Of a DNA stretch of 64,000 nt, positions 27,516-36,718 are shown one piece after another. The notes under the pieces are model-generated. The model had not been told where the DNA came from. It worked only from the letters and a program-made list of their open reading frames with translations, and did not search any database. Position numbers and translations under genes: made by a program. Position 1 is the first letter of the stretch, and each line of letters starts with the position of its first letter. The stretch lies in NCBI GenBank assembly GCA_900546645.1, contig URDR01000003.1, forward strand, positions 1 through 64,000, in the 5' to 3' direction. The DNA comes from an uncultured Bacteroides sp. GTDB taxonomy: Bacteria > Bacteroidota > Bacteroidia > Bacteroidales > Bacteroidaceae.

Positions 27516-30500
27516 ATGGAAAATTACTCTATCTTTTCATCAGGCAATTCGCCAAGAAAGAGAAAATTGCTATCTGCAATTCCTGTAACCTTGAGTCTTC
27601 TTATAGCTGCCAGTGCCACCAGTATGGCTAGTGCATCTGTAACTCCAGGAATAACCAAAACAGCAACAGTCAATGCATCCAATGTAACCGGAGTGGTAGT
27701 TGATGCCTCCGGAGTTCCCTTAATTGGCGTTAACGTATTGGAAAAGGGAACAACAAATGGAACGATTACCGATTTCGACGGTAAGTTTACCTTGAACGTA
27801 TCTTCACCGAATGCGAAGTTAGTTATTTCCTACATCGGATATGTATCACAAGAGGTTTCAGCTCCCAAGAACGGCGAACTGAAAGTGGTGCTGAAAGAAG
27901 ACACAGAAACTTTGGAAGAAGTAGTGGTGGTAGGTTATGGTACACAGAAAAAAGCAAACCTTTCCGGCTCTGTATCTTCTGTTGACAGTGAACAGCTCCA
28001 AAACCGACCGATACAAAACGTGAGCAGCGGATTACAAGGATTAATGCCGGGTGTTACCATTACGGAAACCAACGGAGCACCGGGTATGGATAGCGGTAAT
28101 ATCCGTGTGCGCGGTACAGGTACTTTGAACTCTGCTTCTCCTTATATATTAATTGACGGAGTGGAATCGGAAGCCATGGGCGATCTCGACCCAAACGATA
28201 TTGCCAGCATCTCTGTATTGAAAGATGCAGCTTCTGCAGCCATCTATGGTTCGAAAGCAGCCAACGGCGTTATCTTGATTACCACCAAACGCGGTTCTAC
28301 AGGAAAGCCGAAAATCTCATACAGCGGTTATATCAGCTTTCAGAATACCACCGAAACCATTGACCGCCTGAGTTCTTACGAATATGCAAGCATGTATAAT
28401 GATGCATTGAAAAGTGAAGACAAGGCTCCCCGTTTCACTCCAGATGAAATACAGAAATTTAAAGATGGAACCGATCCTAATTATCCCAACACCGACTGGT
28501 ATGACCTGGCTTACAAAACAGGTATTCAACACCGCCACAATATCAATATTTCCGGAGGTAATGAGCATGCCAAATACATGGGTTCGCTCGGTTATTTGAA
28601 TCAGACTGGTGTGTTACCGAATGCAGGAAGAGAGCAATTTAATGCCCGTACAAACCTTGACATGAAAATCACCAAACGCCTGAGTGCAAAAATCAATCTC
28701 GCATATATCAAAAACAAATACGATGATGCCAGCTCGGCTTACTACGGAGGAAGTTCCGATCAAATTATCCGTCAGCTTAATCTTATTTCTCCTTGGATTG
28801 TAAATCGCTATGAGGACGGTACTTACGGAACCATTTCAGACGGAAACCCTATAGCTTGGCTTGACTCGGGAATGAAGGTTACACGCGACAATTATAATTT
28901 CACCGGACTGGCATCGCTAGACTATAAGATTCTTGATGAACTGACCTTGACTTTAACTGGATCGTATGTAAACGACTTACAGAATTACAAATACTTCCAG
29001 CCATTTATCCAATATAATCCAAACAAAGCTTCCGACCCAAGCTCACTTGATGAAAGATATTACCGCTGGGACCGCACAAACTATGATGTCTTGCTGAACT
29101 ACGACAAGACTTTCGGAAAACACAACCTGAAAGGATTGGCCGGATGGCACACTGAAAAGTATAACTACAAATACATGAAAGCATATCGTAAGAACTTCCC
29201 TAATGATAATCTGACCGATATGAATGCCGGAGATGCCGCTACACAAACCAATGAAGGCTACAGTCGCGAACTTGCCATGATTTCTTGGTTTGCACGCGTC
29301 AACTATGACTTTGCCGGCAAGTACTTGTTGGAAGCCAATATCCGTGCAGATGCTTCTTCACGCTTTGCCAAAGGAAACCGATGGGGCTACTTCCCCTCAT
29401 TCTCTGGAGCATGGCGCATCAGTGAAGAGAATTTCATGAAAGGAGCCCAGAACTGGTTAAGCAACTTAAAGATTCGTGGTTCATGGGGTATGTTGGGTAA
29501 TCAGGATGCACTGAATAGCGCAGATGCTTCAGGTGCTTTCTATCCTGCCATCAACACATATGAAATTGGAGCTACGTACCCGTTTGGAGGAGCTTTGAAT
29601 TCCGGTTATTATCAGGGTTCTTTCCGCTTGAACACCATTACTTGGGAAAAAGCGAAGACTTGGGGCGTAGGTATTGATTTCGGATTATTCAACAATAAAG
29701 TAACCGGTTCTGTTGACTATTATAACCGCAAAACCGAAGGTATCATGATGGACGTAGCAGTACCCAACGAATTTGCTCTCTCTCCCTACAAAGACAATGT
29801 GGGCGAAATGGTGAACCGAGGAGTGGAATTAAATATCAGCTATAATGACAAGTGGGGCGACTGGAGTTTCGGAGCTGCTGCAAACTTCGCTTATAACCAC
29901 AATGAAATCACTGATTTAGGCGGCGTAGACTATCTTGAAACAGGATATAGCCAACGAAACGCAGTGGGCTTTGCCATGAACTCTTACTACTTGTATCAGG
30001 CTGATGGTTTCTTCAACTCTCAGGAAGAAGCAGATGCATTTACGGCCAAATACGGCAATCCCTTCGGCGGTGGTGACTTCAAAGCCGGTGATATACGCTA
30101 TGTGGATACTGACGGTAACGGAACACTTAATGGGAAAGACCGTGTAATGGCAAACAGCAGTGATCCTGTTTATACTTTCGGACTGAACCTAAACGCTGGA
30201 TGGAAAGGATTTGACCTCTCTTTGATGTTCAACGGTGCAGCCAAAGTTTCACGTTTGTTTGATGCACACGAAGTATATGGCGCCTTCTCAGGAGATGCCG
30301 GACATCCTGCAAGCATCTGGAAAGACGCATGGACTGAAACTAACCACGATGCTTCCATGCCTCGTATCTTTACAGATACCAACTCTCCGAGTAGTTCTCG
30401 CAATGCAGTTTCCACTTTCTGGCTGCAAAATACCAACTACTTGCGTCTGAAAAACCTGCAGCTGGGCTACACGCTTCCCAAGAGCCTGCTTGCCAACTGG

Positions 30501-30653
30501 GGAATCGACAATGTACGTTTCTATTACTCTGTTGAAAACTTGTTCACCATCGACAATATGAAAATAAACATCGACCCTGAAGCTACCAGCCAGCGCCTGT
30601 CTTCATATCCGTTGCTGAGAACACACGCATTCGGAGTAAACATCACTTTCTAA
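27516..30653 (+). CDS. SusC/RagA TonB-linked outer membrane protein
   Basis: A TonB-dependent importer, 1045 residues from the ATG at 27516 (MENYSIFSSGNSPRKRK). The frame opens at 27438, but that lies in the promoter. A long signal region (to about 50) is followed by a carboxypeptidase-regulatory-like domain (VTGVVVDASGVPLIGVNVLEKG), a TonB box (TLEEVVVVGYGTQKK), the plug (VRGTGTLNSASPYILIDGV) and the barrel. It has no STN domain, so it does not signal through FecR. It pairs with the SusD gene 24 bases downstream. No glycosidase is nearby, so the substrate is open. Confidence 0.95.
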   Translation: MENYSIFSSGNSPRKRKLLSAIPVTLSLLIAASATSMASASVTPGITKTATVNASNVTGVVVDASGVPLIGVNVLEKGTTNGTITDFDGKFTLNVSSPNAKLVISYIGYVSQEVSAPKNGELKVVLKEDTETLEEVVVVGYGTQKKANLSGSVSSVDSEQLQNRPIQNVSSGLQGLMPGVTITETNGAPGMDSGNIRVRGTGTLNSASPYILIDGVESEAMGDLDPNDIASISVLKDAASAAIYGSKAANGVILITTKRGSTGKPKISYSGYISFQNTTETIDRLSSYEYASMYNDALKSEDKAPRFTPDEIQKFKDGTDPNYPNTDWYDLAYKTGIQHRHNINISGGNEHAKYMGSLGYLNQTGVLPNAGREQFNARTNLDMKITKRLSAKINLAYIKNKYDDASSAYYGGSSDQIIRQLNLISPWIVNRYEDGTYGTISDGNPIAWLDSGMKVTRDNYNFTGLASLDYKILDELTLTLTGSYVNDLQNYKYFQPFIQYNPNKASDPSSLDERYYRWDRTNYDVLLNYDKTFGKHNLKGLAGWHTEKYNYKYMKAYRKNFPNDNLTDMNAGDAATQTNEGYSRELAMISWFARVNYDFAGKYLLEANIRADASSRFAKGNRWGYFPSFSGAWRISEENFMKGAQNWLSNLKIRGSWGMLGNQDALNSADASGAFYPAINTYEIGATYPFGGALNSGYYQGSFRLNTITWEKAKTWGVGIDFGLFNNKVTGSVDYYNRKTEGIMMDVAVPNEFALSPYKDNVGEMVNRGVELNISYNDKWGDWSFGAAANFAYNHNEITDLGGVDYLETGYSQRNAVGFAMNSYYLYQADGFFNSQEEADAFTAKYGNPFGGGDFKAGDIRYVDTDGNGTLNGKDRVMANSSDPVYTFGLNLNAGWKGFDLSLMFNGAAKVSRLFDAHEVYGAFSGDAGHPASIWKDAWTETNHDASMPRIFTDTNSPSSSRNAVSTFWLQNTNYLRLKNLQLGYTLPKSLLANWGIDNVRFYYSVENLFTIDNMKINIDPEATSQRLSSYPLLRTHAFGVNITF

Positions 30654-30677
30654 GCTAAACCTTAAATTAATTGAATT

Positions 30678-32342
30678 ATGAAATTTATTTCTTATATATT
30701 AGCTGGAGCAGCATTGGCTGTAATGCCTTCTTGCAACGACTTCCTGGATACATTACCAACTGATGCCATGACTCCAAGTACTACTTGGCAAACAGAACTT
30801 GACGCTCAGAAATTCCTTGTCGGATGTTATGACGGATGGGAAAGCGGCACTGAAATCCTCTACATGGACTGTACCTCTGACTTTGGATACAACAACTTCT
30901 CTTGGGAAGGCTACAAAGACTTTGCTAACGGAACCATCTCGGCTGCCAACCCTGGAGCCAACTTCTACGACTTTACCATTATCCGCCGGTGTAATACCTT
31001 CTTGGAAAACATAGAAAAAGTAACATTTGCTGATGAAAAAACAAAGAAAGACCTGATTGCACAAGCCCGCGTAATCAGAGCATACAGATACTTCAAGATG
31101 AACTGGCTATATGGCGGTGTGCCTATCATTGAGAACTATGAAAGTGCCGTCGATGCACAGGTTCCTAAAAAGACGGAGGATGAAGTGAGAACATTCATCG
31201 AAACCGAACTGGATACCTACACTTACGACTTGAGTGTAAAACCAACCGAAAGAGGTAGAATTGCTCAAGGTGCCGCTCTGGCTATACGCATGCGCGAAGC
31301 ACTCTATTACGGTGATTGGAGTACTGCAAAAACGAAAGCTCAAGAAATTATCGACCTGCAACAGTATGACCTGGAAAAAGGTAAAGAAGGATATAGCAAA
31401 CTTTTCCAAGTGGCAGGACAAGATTCAAAAGAAATCATCTTGGCAGTGCAATACATCAATTCTACCAAGCCACTGGGTGTAATTGGTCAGATGTATAATA
31501 ACGGTGACGGTGGTTGGTCTTCAATCGTGCCCACTCATCAATTGGTAGATGCCTACGAAATGACCAACGGTAAAACAATTGATGAAGAAGGTTCAGGATA
31601 CGATAAAAAGCATCCGTTCAAGGGACGCGACCCACGTTTGGCTCTTACCGTCATTTATCCGGGTGCCAATTATGTTAAAAGCGACGGCTCTACTGCTGTA
31701 TTCAATACATTAGATAAAGAGATTGTAAATGCCAAAGGGGAAAAGGCTTCGAACCCTAACTTCATGACGGCAGCCGACAATGCCTCTAAAACCGGACTTA
31801 CTTGGAACAAATACCTGTCGCCTATCACACAATATACGGATATATGGAATACAAATGCTTGTCCCATCGTCTTCCGGTTTGCAGAAGTCTTGCTTACTTG
31901 GGCTGAAGCTGAAAACGAGCTGAATGGTCCGTCGACAGATGTGTTCGATAAGATAGACGAAGTACGTACGAGAACAGGTATGCCAGCCATGGACAGACAG
32001 AAATACAATACCAAAGACAAGCTACGCGAACTTATTCACCGCGAACGCAGCGTGGAATTTGCAGGAGAAGGTCTTCGTCGTGCTGACATCGTTCGTTGGA
32101 AAGATGCAAGCGGAAAAATGGTAGCAGAAACCGTATTAAACGGCCGTCTGGAAAGAAGAATAGGTACCGTTGACATGAACGGTTCTAACCCTGAAACCAG
32201 AGCTACGATCAAATTAGATGCCTCTGCAGAAGAAAAACTTATCGAAGTGCGCAAGTTCGAACCTAAACACCGTTACTTCCCCTTCGCTCAAAGTATTCTT
32301 GATAAGAATCCGAACCTTATTCAAGTAAACGGATACGAATAA
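30678..32342 (+). CDS. SusD/RagB family nutrient-binding lipoprotein
   Basis: A 554-residue cell-surface lipoprotein that caps the SusC importer. The lipobox is MPSC (Cys19), followed by NDFLDTLPTDAMTPSTTW, the typical SusD start. TPR-like helices (ARVIRAYRYFKMNWLYGGVPII) and the C-terminal RagB/SusD region (FRFAEVLLTWAEAENELN, LRELIHRERSVEFAGEGLRRADIVRW) follow. It forms an operon with the SusC at 27516 and is followed by a terminator-like hairpin. Confidence 0.95.
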   Translation: MKFISYILAGAALAVMPSCNDFLDTLPTDAMTPSTTWQTELDAQKFLVGCYDGWESGTEILYMDCTSDFGYNNFSWEGYKDFANGTISAANPGANFYDFTIIRRCNTFLENIEKVTFADEKTKKDLIAQARVIRAYRYFKMNWLYGGVPIIENYESAVDAQVPKKTEDEVRTFIETELDTYTYDLSVKPTERGRIAQGAALAIRMREALYYGDWSTAKTKAQEIIDLQQYDLEKGKEGYSKLFQVAGQDSKEIILAVQYINSTKPLGVIGQMYNNGDGGWSSIVPTHQLVDAYEMTNGKTIDEEGSGYDKKHPFKGRDPRLALTVIYPGANYVKSDGSTAVFNTLDKEIVNAKGEKASNPNFMTAADNASKTGLTWNKYLSPITQYTDIWNTNACPIVFRFAEVLLTWAEAENELNGPSTDVFDKIDEVRTRTGMPAMDRQKYNTKDKLRELIHRERSVEFAGEGLRRADIVRWKDASGKMVAETVLNGRLERRIGTVDMNGSNPETRATIKLDASAEEKLIEVRKFEPKHRYFPFAQSILDKNPNLIQVNGYE

Positions 32343-32393
32343 ACCATTTAAGTTTTCATTATCAAACCCATTCCCCGTAACGGGAATCTCACA

Positions 32394-32432
32394 AAGCCCT
32401 GTCACCGCTCGCCAAAGCGTGACAGGGCTTTG
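32394..32432 (+). terminator. Terminator after susD
   Basis: AAAGCCCTGTCAC and GTGACAGGGCTTT form a perfect 13-base stem. A smaller hairpin, ATTCCC/GGGAAT, lies just upstream at 32371-32388. The next 250 bases, to the metA promoter, hold no gene I can support. Confidence 0.75.
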
Positions 32433-32716
32433 CTTGCTGTCTTCCCAATGAACCAGAGGAAAACTTTCCGGTAAAACTCTACTCTCCATTCCACGCAACT
32501 TACTCCTCCCGACTAATTCTAGTCTCCTATGAAACCAGAAACTCATCAGCTACGTATATCGCCTGCCCATTCTCTATACGCATCTGACTCTCGCATCCAG
32601 TAGATGCCGTACACATACTGAACCTATCACAACAAGCCAACACGACAAAGAATTGAAAGACACAGGCTGTCTCTCGATTCCCTTTGCTTTTTGACAGAAC
32701 ATTATGAAGTTTTTCG

Positions 32717-32724
32717 TACTTTTG
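32717..32724 (+). promoter_or_regulatory. -7 element for metA
   Basis: TACTTTTG matches TAnnTTTG, with a TTTTTG ending 23 bases upstream (slightly long spacing). It overlaps the first codons of the longer open frame and so excludes that start. Confidence 0.55.
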
Positions 32725-32750
32725 CACAAAATACAAAAATACGAAGCACC

Positions 32751-33674
32751 ATGCCACTAAACTTACCCGATTGCTTACCTGCTATTGACTTGCTTAAGGA
32801 AGAAAACATCTTCGTGATAGACAATTCGAGAGCATCAACACAAGACATCCGTCCGCTGAAGATTGTCATTCTCAATCTCATGCCCATTAAAGTCACCACC
32901 GAGACAGACCTTATCCGCCTGCTCTCAAACTCGCCCTTGCAGATTGAGGTGAGTTTCATGAAGCTGAAAAGTCATACGCCTAAAAATACGCCCATAGAGC
33001 ATATGCACGCTTTTTACCGAGACTTCGAATTAATGCGCAACGAAAAATATGACGGAATGATTATCACCGGAGCTCCCGTAGAGCATCTGAACTTTGAGGA
33101 AGTGGGATATTGGGATGAAATCACCGGAATCTTCGATTGGGCACAGACGCATGTTACTTCCACCCTTTACATCTGTTGGGCTGCGCAGGCGGGTCTTTAT
33201 CATCACTACGGCATTCCCAAATATCCGCTTGAGAAAAAGATGTTCGGCATCTTCGAACACCATGTTTGCAAGGGCTTTCAGCAGTTGCCCATTTTCCGCG
33301 GATTTGATGATGTATTCTTCGTTCCGCACAGCCGGCATACGGAAATAAAGAAAGAAGATATAGAAAAGAATCAATCGCTAAGCATCATTTCTGAGTCTGC
33401 CGATTCAGGCATCCACATCGTCATGGCGAGAGGCGGACGTGAGTTCTTTGTGACAGGTCATTCGGAATATGCGCCACTCACTCTTGACGGCGAATACCGC
33501 CGCGACCTTGACAAGAATTTGCCTATTGACCTGCCACGGAACTATTACCGCAACGACGACCCAGAACAAGGTCCACTGGTGCGCTGGCGCAGCACTGCCA
33601 ATCTGCTTTTTGCCAACTGGCTTAATTATTATGTGTATCAGGAAACGCCTTACGATATTAACTTAATCAGATAA
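32751..33674 (+). CDS. metA: Homoserine O-acyltransferase MetA, acetyl-CoA type predicted
   Basis: A 307-residue MetA enzyme that activates homoserine for methionine synthesis. The start is MPLNLPDCLPAID at 32751, matching the E. coli MetA N-terminus without gaps. The catalytic Cys is C142 (YICWAAQAG), and GHSEY supplies the His/Glu pair. Residue 111 is Glu (TGAPVE), where E. coli has Gly111. Glu at this site is known to favour acetyl-CoA over succinyl-CoA, so the product is probably O-acetylhomoserine despite the family's usual succinyltransferase name. It stands alone, with the U32 gene 7 bases downstream. Confidence 0.92.
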   Translation: MPLNLPDCLPAIDLLKEENIFVIDNSRASTQDIRPLKIVILNLMPIKVTTETDLIRLLSNSPLQIEVSFMKLKSHTPKNTPIEHMHAFYRDFELMRNEKYDGMIITGAPVEHLNFEEVGYWDEITGIFDWAQTHVTSTLYICWAAQAGLYHHYGIPKYPLEKKMFGIFEHHVCKGFQQLPIFRGFDDVFFVPHSRHTEIKKEDIEKNQSLSIISESADSGIHIVMARGGREFFVTGHSEYAPLTLDGEYRRDLDKNLPIDLPRNYYRNDDPEQGPLVRWRSTANLLFANWLNYYVYQETPYDINLIR

Positions 33675-33681
33675 TTGCATT

Positions 33682-35517
33682 ATGACTCACCCTCGTTTTA
33701 TAGAACTGCTTGCCCCTGCCCGTAACTTGGAGTGCGGCATTGAGGCGGTTAATCACGGTGCCGATGCCGTTTACATCGGGGCTCCCTGCTTCGGGGCAAG
33801 GGCAGCTGCGGGGAATTCGCTCGACGATATTGCCCGCCTGGTAGAGTATGCCCATCAGTTTAATGTGCGCATTTATGTGGCTGTCAATACCATCCTGACC
33901 GATGAGGAGCTGCTGCGTACGGAGGAGATGATTGCCGCGCTCTACCGCATCGGGGTGGATGCCATCATTGTGCAGGATATGGGTATCATGCGTCTCAACC
34001 TGCCGCCCATCGCGCTGCATGCCAGTACACAGATGGATAACCGCTCGGCTGAGAGGGTACGTTTCCTGCACGAGGCGGGGTTCCGTCAGGTGGTGCTTCC
34101 GCGCGAGCTTTCGCTCGGTGAGATTGCGCAGATTCACAAAGCGTGTCCCGATACGCCGCTTGAGGTGTTTATTCACGGGGCACTGTGTGTGAGCTTCAGC
34201 GGTCAGTGTTACGTGAGTGAGGCGTGTTACGGCCGCAGCGCCAACCGGGGGGAGTGTGCGCAGTTCTGCCGGCTGGCTTTCGATATGGTGGATGCCGACG
34301 GGCGGACGGTGGTGCGGAACCGGCATCTGCTTTCGCTCAAGGATTTGAACCAGACGGAGAATCTGGAAGCACTGCTCGATGCGGGGGCTTCGTCGCTCAA
34401 GATTGAGGGACGGCTCAAGGATGTAGCATATGTGAAGAATGTCACGGCATGGTACCGTAAAAAGCTGGATGCTATCTTCAAACGAAGAAAGGAGTACCGG
34501 CGAGCTTCATCGGGAAAGGTGGATTTGGGCTTTGACCCGCTGCCAGAGAAGAGTTTCAACCGGGGATTCACCGATTATCTGGCTCACGGACGCAACGGGG
34601 GGATTTTCTCGTTTGATACACCCAAGTCAATGGGTGAGGAAGTGGGCACGGTGAAGGAGGTGGGACGCTCGTGGATTACGGTGGCGGGCGTCAAGCGCTT
34701 TGCCAACGGCGACGGGCTATGTTTCCTCGACGGGCAAGGGCGGCTGCAAGGCTTCCGTGTGAACCGAGTGGAAGGAAACAAACTCTTTTTACAGGAAGTG
34801 CCTCATGTGGTGCCGAAAACGCGACTGTACCGTAACTTCGACCAGGAATTCGAACGAACCCTGCAGCGGCAATCGGCTGTGCGCAGGATAGAGGTGGATA
34901 TGAATCTCGGTGAGAATGCTTTCGGCTTTACACTGACTCTGACTGACGAAGATGGGAACCGGGCTTCGACAGCCATTGAATATGCCAAGGAAACGGCACG
35001 CTCGCCTCAGGATGAGAACCGGCGTACGCAGCTGGCCAAGCTGGGGGGTACACCGCTGGTGGCGCGGAGCATCGGGGTTGATTTTTCAGACAACTGGTTT
35101 ATTCCTTCGTCGGTGCTGGCGGATCTGCGCCGGCGTGCCACGGAGGCGCTGCTGAGGACACGGCAGCTGAATTACCGCCGCGAAACGGTATTACATAAAG
35201 CAACGACGCACCCCTATCCTGCTGCCGAGCTAACGTATCTGGGGAATGTGATGAACCGCCGTGCGGCTGCGTTTTATCATGACCATGGGGTGAAGCGGGT
35301 AGCTCCGGCATTCGAGCTGGAGCCGTCTCGCGGTGCGGTGCTGATGTTCTGCAAGCATTGTCTGAGATATAGCATGGGCTGGTGTCCGGTGCATCACAAG
35401 GTGCGTGCTCCGTTCCGCGAGCCGTATTATCTGGTGAGTTCCGACGGACGGCGGTTCCGGCTGGAGTTCGACTGCAAGGTATGTCAGATGAAAGTTTATG
35501 CTGATTCAGAGGAATGA
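33682..35517 (+). CDS. U32 family peptidase / RlhA-like protein
   Basis: A 611-residue U32 protein. The N-terminal half carries the family core (ELLAPARNLECGIEAVNHGADAVYIG) and the signature EVFIHGALCVSFSGQCYVSE with several Cys (ACYGRSANRGECAQFCR). The C-terminal part has a Cys cluster (CKHCLRYSMGWCPVH, CKVCQMK). Related U32 proteins are annotated as collagenase-like proteases, but E. coli RlhA hydroxylates 23S rRNA C2501 and the long form fits that group. I favour an RNA-modifying role by inference. Its codon use looks more GC-rich than its neighbours. It overlaps the next gene by 4 bases. Confidence 0.88.
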   Translation: MTHPRFIELLAPARNLECGIEAVNHGADAVYIGAPCFGARAAAGNSLDDIARLVEYAHQFNVRIYVAVNTILTDEELLRTEEMIAALYRIGVDAIIVQDMGIMRLNLPPIALHASTQMDNRSAERVRFLHEAGFRQVVLPRELSLGEIAQIHKACPDTPLEVFIHGALCVSFSGQCYVSEACYGRSANRGECAQFCRLAFDMVDADGRTVVRNRHLLSLKDLNQTENLEALLDAGASSLKIEGRLKDVAYVKNVTAWYRKKLDAIFKRRKEYRRASSGKVDLGFDPLPEKSFNRGFTDYLAHGRNGGIFSFDTPKSMGEEVGTVKEVGRSWITVAGVKRFANGDGLCFLDGQGRLQGFRVNRVEGNKLFLQEVPHVVPKTRLYRNFDQEFERTLQRQSAVRRIEVDMNLGENAFGFTLTLTDEDGNRASTAIEYAKETARSPQDENRRTQLAKLGGTPLVARSIGVDFSDNWFIPSSVLADLRRRATEALLRTRQLNYRRETVLHKATTHPYPAAELTYLGNVMNRRAAAFYHDHGVKRVAPAFELEPSRGAVLMFCKHCLRYSMGWCPVHHKVRAPFREPYYLVSSDGRRFRLEFDCKVCQMKVYADSEE

Positions 35518-36614
35518 GGTGGAAGGCTTTTTTTCCGGTACTCATCGGCTTCTGCCTCGCTGTGGTTTTTGCAGCGGAGGAACTCGGGGCTGAAGATGTG
35601 CAGGGGATGCTGACGGAGCGTGAGCAGGGGATGCGGACAGAGCATTCCGGTGTATCGGCAAAGGAGAAACCTCTTCTGCTGACGGAGCGTGTGCAGCAGA
35701 TGCGGGCGGAGCGTGTGCATCAGCAGGCGGCTGCAGAAGAAACGGAGTCTGCAGAAGGAACCGGAAGTACGGAAGCGGAGGAAATTTCGCGTCCGTACAG
35801 GCTGAATGCCAACTTCAAGGTGGTGGCTGATACGCTGTGGCTCTATCATCTGCCGCTCACCGACTCGCTGGCGGTGGTGCAGGGCGACCAACTGGTGGTG
35901 GCGGAGTTTGCCGTCCATCCCGATGATTCCATCTATTCCCTGTGGGTAAAGGTGGCACGCGATCAGGAAACCATCGGATGGCTTCCCGAACAGAGGCTCC
36001 TGCAAGGCATCGTTCCGGTCGACCCTATCTCGCAGGGTATCCTATGGTTCAGTAGCTCGCATACGGTGCCGTTTCTGGTTATCTCTGCCGGATTTGCACT
36101 ATGGTTTGCCGTGCGTGCCGTGCGGCGCAAGCAGATCCGGCTCATCGGTCTGAATGATATTGACAGCATCTTCCCTCTGTCGCTCTCGTGGCTGATGGCT
36201 GTGGCTGCCACACTCTATAACTCGATACTGCACTTCAGCCCATCGGTGTGGGAGGCGTATTATTACAACCCCTCGCTCAACCCGTTTCAGCTGCCTTTCA
36301 TCATCGGACTGTTCATCTTTTGCATCTGGCTCATCATCCTAATGGGGATAGCCATGCTAGATGACTTGTTTCATCAGACTTCGGTGGAGGTGGCGCTGTT
36401 TTATCTCACGGGAGTGGCGGCGTGTTGCATCTTCTTATATATCTTTCTCACCTGTCTGCCGGTATATGGAGCATACCTCTGTCTGACTGCTTACTCTGTA
36501 TGGGTCTTCAAGCAGCTAAAAGGGGCGTCGGATTATCCGTATGCCTGTGGGGCTTGCGGGGCGAAGATGCGGAGAAAAGGTATCTGTCCGCACTGCGGAG
36601 CAATGAATGAATAA
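35514..36614 (+). CDS. Membrane protein with SH3-like and zinc-ribbon ends
   Basis: A 366-residue protein I cannot name. A signal-like N-terminus (to about 22) is followed by a charged segment with two copies of LTERxQxMRxE (about residues 33-43 and 56-66; DNA copies at 35610 and 35679). An SH3-like stretch (NANFKVVADTLWLY to IGWLPEQRLLQG, about 100-165) comes next, then four or five TM helices (about 180-345) and a C-terminal zinc ribbon (CGACGAKMRRKGICPHCG). It is translationally coupled to the U32 gene. Its last codons lie inside an AATGA-type repeat. Confidence 0.75.
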   Translation: MRWKAFFPVLIGFCLAVVFAAEELGAEDVQGMLTEREQGMRTEHSGVSAKEKPLLLTERVQQMRAERVHQQAAAEETESAEGTGSTEAEEISRPYRLNANFKVVADTLWLYHLPLTDSLAVVQGDQLVVAEFAVHPDDSIYSLWVKVARDQETIGWLPEQRLLQGIVPVDPISQGILWFSSSHTVPFLVISAGFALWFAVRAVRRKQIRLIGLNDIDSIFPLSLSWLMAVAATLYNSILHFSPSVWEAYYYNPSLNPFQLPFIIGLFIFCIWLIILMGIAMLDDLFHQTSVEVALFYLTGVAACCIFLYIFLTCLPVYGAYLCLTAYSVWVFKQLKGASDYPYACGACGAKMRRKGICPHCGAMNE

Positions 36615-36718
36615 TGAAAAATGAAGAATGAAAAGATATCTGGCACCTTGTCAACTATTCACCTTAAAAACTTAAGAACTTAAAAACTAAAAACATATCA
36701 ACCTAAAAACTAAAACCC
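36602..36718 (+). repeat. AATGA repeats followed by AAAACT leader before rsmF
   Basis: ATGAATGAATAATGAAAAATG-type units (36602-36635) overlap the upstream gene's stop. They are followed by CACCTTGTCAACTATTCACC and then AACTTAAGAACTTAAAAACT-type units to the rsmF ATG. The two families occur in the same order, seen from the gene, before dxr. Confidence 0.7.

Noticed and set aside
27464..27603. CTTGAGTCTTCTTA repeated 126 bases apart around the SusC start
   Set aside because: One copy is coding and one is in the leader; a single pair with no further copies is most likely chance.
32527..32757. 76-codon minus-strand frame between susD and metA
   Set aside because: It has a lipobox-like VLACC, but its start overlaps the metA start region and the sequence resembles nothing known; too weak to call.
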